From: Blakeslea trispora
Lineage: Eukaryota > Mucoromycota > Mucoromycetes > Mucorales > Choanephoraceae
Assembly: GCA_025331445.1 (NCBI GenBank)
Contig: JAIWNE010000108.1
Location: forward strand, 1 to 64,000
Reading direction: 5' to 3'
Length of the DNA: 64,000 nt
The position numbers were made by a program, and so were the translations under genes. The notes under the pieces are model-generated. The model was not told where the DNA came from. It ran no database searches and saw only the letters and a program-made list of their open reading frames with translations. Within the stretch, counting starts at the first letter, position 1, and each line of letters opens with the position of its first letter. This document shows positions 58,432 to 64,000 of this stretch, piece by piece.

Positions 58432-60328
58432 ATGAGCACACACAACGATAATAACGACCAAGCGAGTCAAGACAAACTACCAGTGAAAGAATTCCTCTCT
58501 CGACATGTCATCAACCAGGTGTCCAACTCTAGACGACTTTGTTATCGACACCGTCCTGACCTTATAAAAAAGAGAAGACCTGACGATCTCAACATGGAAT
58601 CAGCACAAAGAGTAAAAAAAAAACAAAACAAAAAAGAAACATAAGGTGTAGAATGACTTAGTCCTTTTTCTTTAGCAAATGGAAGAGCTGCCTACAGAAG
58701 ATAAAGCAGCCATTACACACATCTGGTCTCTATTCTCTGCAGCACCTGCTGATCAACGCATATTAATCCTTCGAGGCCTTTTGTCTACTTGCTGCATGCC
58801 ACAACTTTCATTCCTTTACGATGCTATTCGACCCTTATTACGAATCGACTTTATCTCAATTCTCCCCCGTGAAATAGCCCTTCAGATATTTTTCTATTTA
58901 GACGCTAAATCACTATGTCATGCTGCTCAAGTATCCCACGCTTGGAAATCGCTAGCTGACGATGACGCACTATGGCACAGAATGTGCGAACAACACATTG
59001 ATAAGAAATGTACAAAATGTGGATGGGGACTGCCTCTGCTGAACAAGAAACGAAAGATACCTCAACAGATCACTGTCGAATCAGCACCACTTCGCATCGC
59101 CTGTGGTCCATCAAGTCAGCCTCGCTCTGAGCAAGTAACACCCTCAAAAGAGCCACCCAAGAAGAAGAGTAAGATAGATCAAGAAACAGCTACCATATTT
59201 GATCCTTCCATTCACCCTGCCTCTACATCACCAACAGCAGTCGTTCGAAGACCTTGGAAAGATGTCTATTCAGAACGATTGATGGTGGAACGTAACTGGA
59301 GAAATAACCGATACCAACTCAAAGTGCTCAGCGGTCACACCGATGGCGTGATGTGCGTCCAATTTTGCGATGCCAGTAATGTTTTGATGACAGGCTCGTA
59401 TGACAAATCAGTTCGTATTTGGAATTTAGAGACAGGCGAATTGATTCGCACGCTCAATGGTCATACACGATGTGTGCGTGCATTGCAGTTTGATGAGGCT
59501 AAGCTAGTGACTGGCTCCATGGATCATACACTCAAGATTTGGAATTGGCAAACTGGTCAATGCATTCGTACGCTGGAAGGTCACACAGGAGGCGTTTTAA
59601 GTCTACATTTCAATTCAAGACTGATGGCCAGCGGTTCGACAGACCACACCATTCGTGTCTGGAATTTCTCTGCCGGTGAGTGTTGTACACTTACAGGCCA
59701 TACTGAATGGGTCAATTCAGTGCGATTCTGTCAAGAGGGTACTGTATTGATCTCTTCTAGTGATGACTCTACTATTCGTATCTGGGATGTTCAAAAACGA
59801 AGCTGCATTCGATCTCTGGGAGACCATGTTGGCCAAGTTCAGCTGGCCATTCCTAGTCCAAAGGGATTTAAACATCGCTTGACTGAAGAAGAACAACGTA
59901 TCTATGATACAAGCAATCTATCCCAATTAGAACCTGGCTGTGCCCCAAGCAGACGCAACAGCCTCACCACAAGGAAAGCCACCAAAGCACAGCCTTCAAA
60001 AAAGCAAACAAATCTATCCGAGAATCCCATCGTTGTGTCCGGTTCATTGGACAATACGATTAAAATTTGGGATATGCGTACAGGGGCATGTATCAGAACA
60101 CTGTTTGGTCATGTAGAAGGCGTATGGAGTTTGGCCTACGATACTTTGCGTATTGCTTCGGGGTCTCATGATAAGACAGTACGCGTATGGGATCTTGGTA
60201 GCGGTCGGTGTATGCATGCATTGGAAGGGCATAATGGTCCTGTTACTGCCGTTGCACTCAGTGACACAAAGATAGTGTCTACATCAGACGATGGAGATAT
60301 TAGAATTTGGGATTTTGGCGTTCATTGA
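58432..60328 (+). CDS. MET30: Met30/SconB-type F-box WD40 ubiquitin-ligase adaptor
   Basis: Two exons (58432-58611, 58676-60328) give 610 residues. The N-terminus matches the Met30/SconB family: RPDLIKKRRPDDLNMESAQR, then IWSLFSAAPADQRILILRGL with CCMPQLSFLYDAI. The F-box is at about 118-160 (ISILPREIALQIFFYLDAKS), ending DDDALWHRMCEQHI. HIDKKCTKCGWGLPLL (about 167-182) is the hallmark after the F-box. At least seven WD40 blades (about 275-608) follow, for example VLMTGSYDKSVRIWNLETGE and LASGSTDHTIRVWN-type repeats. A charged insert lies before the last blades. Met30 recruits the bZIP activators of sulfur assimilation to SCF. The intron between codons 60 and 61 and the start at 58432 agree with the family N-terminus. 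Confidence 0.93.
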
Positions 60329-62286
60329 TTTTGATACCAATAAAAGAAAGAAAAAAAGAAGAGAAGGAGGAAAGGGGAAAAAAGTAAACAAAGAAGAAAA
60401 GCAAAAGAGTTTATTGCGTGATTTGTCGTTATTTACTTTGTGATTATTGACTTTTCATTGGCTAGCTGCGCCTATTTAAAGTTTCGAAAGATAGAAAAAA
60501 AAAAAGGCTAATGGACATTTATTGTACTCCCCCCTTTTTTTTTTGGTCTCCTAAAAGAAAACATTACGTTGCTAGGAAACCCTCGTATCTTTTATCATGG
60601 AATAAATGAGAAGAAGATACAAATAAGCGTATGGTTTAGTCAATGGCATCATTCTTACTCAAGCAAGACGAATGGTTTGATTGAAACAAAAAGGAGTTAT
60701 TGTGCCTAGATGTTATAAAGAAAACGATGCTTATTCTGTCGTGTATTCTAATGTATACATCATCAAGTAAACGCTAAACAGAGTGAAAATAAAATTGAAC
60801 CACTTTCCTGTATGTCAAGAAGAAAAGAAAAAAAAAAAGAACAGTAATGCGCTATCAATTGGATCATTAGTGCACAGTGTTTACATTACTATTGCATCAT
60901 AGCTTTTCTCTTATTGTTGGTCTTATGCTTCATTTGACATGGTTTTCTTTTGCATACTTGATTTACGAGATATTCATCGATATAAAGATGTGATCAGTCG
61001 AGTAACACCCTTTTCAAATACGGAATCTTTGCTTTAGCATAGTTACAAAGTTATAAAAGAAAATGTCCAGCCTACCTTTGCCTTTCTGAAGAATACTAAA
61101 GACATAGCAGTATGTATTCAAGATTATTATTTCCGGGTATGTCCAAACTCGAGTTGGTTTGTTACAAGAGCCAGAAATCAAACGAGGGGGGGAGGGCTAA
61201 AAGCCATTACTTTCTTGGTTTACATTGGTTCAAGTAGTGAATTGTATAGATTTTAGACAAACTCTTGGCTGTTTAGAAATATCTAAAGAAGAAGGCGAGT
61301 AGGAACAGTGTACAACTGGTTTCGTCTGCTTGATAGAGTGCTATACAAGCCCAGGATATAAAGTCATATCATCAATACGCTATCTCAAAAAAGAATGGGC
61401 TTACTGCTCATTGCAAGTAGAATTGACTGTTCTCGATCAATTGAAAATGCAGATGTTCTGACTTGACTAGTAAAAAAAAAAAAACTAATTAGTATATCAA
61501 GATCAAAACATCTTGAAGGTAACGCAATTCAGAAGAAATAAGATTGACAAAGATTTACTTCAATTCATTGGCTAGATTAGGTCAGATCTACTATAAAGCA
61601 TCATACCATTTGAAGCATATTACTCAATTATTACTCGAGCAATTTTGGAGCGATAAAGTGATTCTCATGCTTAATTAAGATGACGCCCGCTACAACAATA
61701 GATGTCTCTGCCTTCAAATATCTCTAAAATCAAAGAAATGATGCCTGCCTGACATAATGCACTTCTCCCGATAGCCTCCATTTGAGAGTCTCCCTCCTCC
61801 TCCTTTAGATGGGAAAAGCGTAAAGGGAGAACGGAATATAAATGCTTTGTCTTGCTGGCCTAGAAAAAAAATTCAAATTTGCTGAAAAATACTGTAGATT
61901 GCGACATCTTTTTCTTGCAGTCTAACTGGTCAGTTGAGATTTACATTTTACCGTTTTCATCAGTGGACTAGTAGCACATGAACATCACCAGTCAATGACA
62001 GACCACTGAAAGACAAGAGATAATCCTACTTGTGTAACATGTGTCGATTCCTATGAATTCTTGCGTGCTCTTGCGAACATCTATTCTCTCTCTCTCTCTT
62101 TCTCTCTAAAATTGTTACCTAAAAAAAGAAGATCCCCTTTTTTTTCGGTTTTCTCTTTTTCTTTGAATTTATAGCGTATGAATAGCGACAATTGTAAGTT
62201 GCATCAACAGAGCAAAATTTGAATAATCTTATATAAAATAAGCAGCTCCTACTGAGGATCAATGGCTATCTTCCCTTAATCTAATC
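60329..62286. other. Intergenic region upstream of the bZIP gene
   Basis: About 1.96 kb of AT-rich sequence between the Met30-like and bZIP genes. The right end holds CT-rich tracts (TCTCTCTCTCTC near 62088-62107) and two tiny upstream ORFs (listed separately). No other gene or RNA was recognised. Confidence 0.5.
62178..62279 (+). promoter_or_regulatory. Two upstream ORFs in the bZIP leader
   Basis: An ATG at 62178 opens a 14-codon uORF that stops at 62222. A second ATG at 62262 opens a 5-codon uORF (MAIFP) ending at 62279, only 7 nt before the main start codon at 62287. Neither is in frame with the bZIP protein. They matter only if the transcript starts upstream of 62178; a TATAAAA sequence at about 62231-62237 leaves that open for the first of them. 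Confidence 0.4.
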
Positions 62287-63295
62287 ATGGATCCTGTCTC
62301 AGTCCTTTCAGACGCTGAACTCCAAAAAGAGTTGGCCATCTTTGCTGACGCTCAATTCACATACGATGTTGCACCCGGAGTAGCTGCCAAGGAAAATACA
62401 AACAATAAGCGAAAGTCACATCATCAACCTGATATGCATTCTTTGTTAAATGTGAAACTTGCTTCATTATCTGAAAATAGCTATCATACCGCCATGTCAC
62501 CTGGTAAATCGTACTTTGATAAGAGCATGCATCCACATGAAACCTAACACGCTGATTTTAGATGCTATTGCCAAATTCTATGATAATTCACCCGATTGTT
62601 CACCTCCAAATGGATATCATTCAGCCAATCCTTCTCCACCCAACGGGTTCTATTCGCCCAATCCTACACCACCAAATGGTGTCCATCTCTCTTCCAATCC
62701 CAGCAACACAAGCACTTATTTTCAAGACATCTTGAACCCACCCATTACTTTCTATGAAGACGACGCACTTGATGTTCAAGATGACGATCAATTCTTGAAA
62801 ACAATGAGCATTTTAACGTCTTATAGCGAACCAGCTATCCTTGAGACACAAGATGCTTCCGCAGCCCCTTTAGATAAAGAACCAAAGAAACGCAGCCATG
62901 TGCGCTCCAAGAAGCCATCTCAACTCAACAAAGAAGACATATTCAAATCAATGGACGAAGAGACGACATCAACAACCGGAAAGAAATCTCAACAAGGCAA
63001 TATCAGCAACAGTCATGCTCCACTCTCTAAAGAAGATAAACGTCGCCGTAACACAGCCGCCAGTGCCCGCTTCCGGGTCAAGAAAAAGTTACGCGAGCAG
63101 GCACTTCAGCAGACAGCAGACGAAATGACAGAAAGAGCCAAAGCCTTTGAGAATCGTGTTCATGAACTTGAACGCGAGGTCAAATGGTTAAAAGAGCTTA
63201 TAATCGAAAGAAAAGATGGACGTCTTGAACAACTCTTGATGCAACAATTTGCACAAAAGTACCATTCTTCTAATAACAACTCTAAATATCATTAA
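62287..63295 (+). CDS. bZIP transcription factor of the CYS3/MetR/Zip1 class
   Basis: Two exons (62287-62503, 62562-63295) give 316 residues; the intron has a CCTAAC branch site. The N-terminal half is Pro/Ser/Asn-rich with a repeated SPPNG(Y/F) motif (about 86-112: SPPNGYHSANPSPPNGF) and an acidic stretch (EDDALDVQDDDQF) that may be an activation domain. The basic region KEDKRRRNTAASARFRVKKK (about 229-248) carries the N-x2-A-x3-R bZIP signature. The leucine zipper (about 262-290) follows with ENRVHELEREVKWLKELI. RRNTAASARFRVKKKxREQA is typical of the CYS-3/MetR/Zip1 group, which activates sulfur-assimilation genes, rather than of GCN4 or AP-1. The Met30/SconB gene is the next recognised gene upstream. 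Confidence 0.88.
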
Positions 63296-64000
63296 ATCAG
63301 ATAAAGCAGCAGTGCAACTATTCCTCTTCATTTTTGCTCATCAAAAAGAAGAAAATACATGTACATATCGTATCATCTTCCCCCCCCCCTTTCTTTTGCC
63401 TTTCAACAACTATATGTAGCTTCTCTATTTATTTTTGACCTTCAAAATCACTGTAAATTATTAAAAACAACAAGCCCATTCTTTATTTGATTCTTAGATC
63501 AATGTTCAGTAACCCAACATTCCATTTTTTTTTTCCTCAAGTAAGGTCAAGGTGACTAAAATGTTGCATTGGCAAGGTAAATAGAAAATCAAATGTTTGA
63601 TCCGCTAGAAATAAAGGGCAAGAGGATTTATTAGTCTCTTGTCAGATAGTAAAGATTTGCTAGATTATATTGTTCTGTATACTTTCAGAGAGTCAACTAA
63701 ATACCATCGTGTTACACTAGGAAAGGACATGTATTGTCTCCTGAATTGAAATGCTAAAATAGAATATAAGCTTTCAAGAAGCTTTACACAAAAACGTTTT
63801 GCATACAAAATTACTTGAATAGCTGCATAACATATTTCTGAATGCTTTTACAATAGAATTCATAAAGCTTCATCTACTGTTCTTTCCAAGATTTGTTAGA
63901 GGTATTGCTCTTGAATCATAGGCATATATTCATCTAGTGCTACAGATTGTGTCCAGCAAAAGGATCGTTTTATGAAAGAAAAAACGAACAATCCAAATAA
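63296..64000. other. 3' flank, no gene recognised
   Basis: About 700 bp after the bZIP gene, AT-rich with a short C run near 63380-63388. It contains no supported coding or RNA feature before the window ends. Confidence 0.45.

Overview
The window looks like nuclear DNA of a filamentous fungus, most likely Mucoromycota (Mucorales-type). It is AT-rich with many poly-A/T tracts. Genes carry short introns, mostly about 50-95 nt, with GT..AG ends and CTAAC/CTAAT-like branch sites. Intergenic spaces are long, and every recognisable product is a eukaryotic or fungal housekeeping or regulatory protein. All assignments come from reading translations and splice sites by eye. No database was searched.

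Layout. 3.4-7.2 kb: SMC6 (+). 8.5-12.7 kb: a TMEM198-like membrane protein, a 98-residue cytochrome b5 protein and the Golgi protein TVP23 (all +). 13.4-14.8 kb: a Zn2Cys6 transcription factor (+). 15.4-20.3 kb: an 11-exon WDR59/Mtc5 homologue of GATOR2/SEACAT (+). 20.4-25.0 kb: a SMYD-like SET protein (-), YOS1 (+, divergent from it) and dynactin p62 (-, convergent with YOS1). 25.0-28.4 kb: gene-poor. 28.4-31.9 kb: a PX-PB1 protein (+) facing a fungal_trans-type regulator without a zinc cluster (-). 31.9-36.5 kb: gene-poor. 36.5-40.3 kb: a secreted two-domain protein (+), a single-pass membrane protein (-) and NMN adenylyltransferase (-). 42.0-45.3 kb: a possible small zinc-finger ORF (-), an F-box protein (+) and malic enzyme (+). 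46.0-46.9 kb: a GPI-type secreted protein (+). 46.9-49.3 kb: a MITE-like element and a decayed ORF relic. 49.3-53.4 kb: GSK-3 (+), a universal stress protein (+), a 43-residue Cys-pair protein (-) and actin (-). 55.3-58.2 kb: a CAF120/SKG3-like two-PH-domain protein (+). 58.4-60.3 kb: a Met30/SconB F-box-WD40 adaptor (+). 62.3-63.3 kb: a CYS3/MetR/Zip1-type bZIP factor (+).

The most informative context is the right end. The Met30/SconB ubiquitin-ligase adaptor is the next recognisable gene upstream of a bZIP factor of the class that Met30, SCON-2 and Pof1 control in sulfur metabolism. The bZIP leader holds two very short upstream ORFs. Other notable points are an intron placed directly after the TVP23 start codon, a GC-AG intron in dynactin p62, a 13-nt first coding exon in GSK-3, an in-frame 78-nt intron hidden in the malic enzyme reading frame, a TA-flanked palindromic element near 47.45 kb, and beside it a relic with a zinc-ribbon-like, RuvC-III-like signature. 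No rRNA, tRNA, CRISPR array or intact transposon was recognised by eye.
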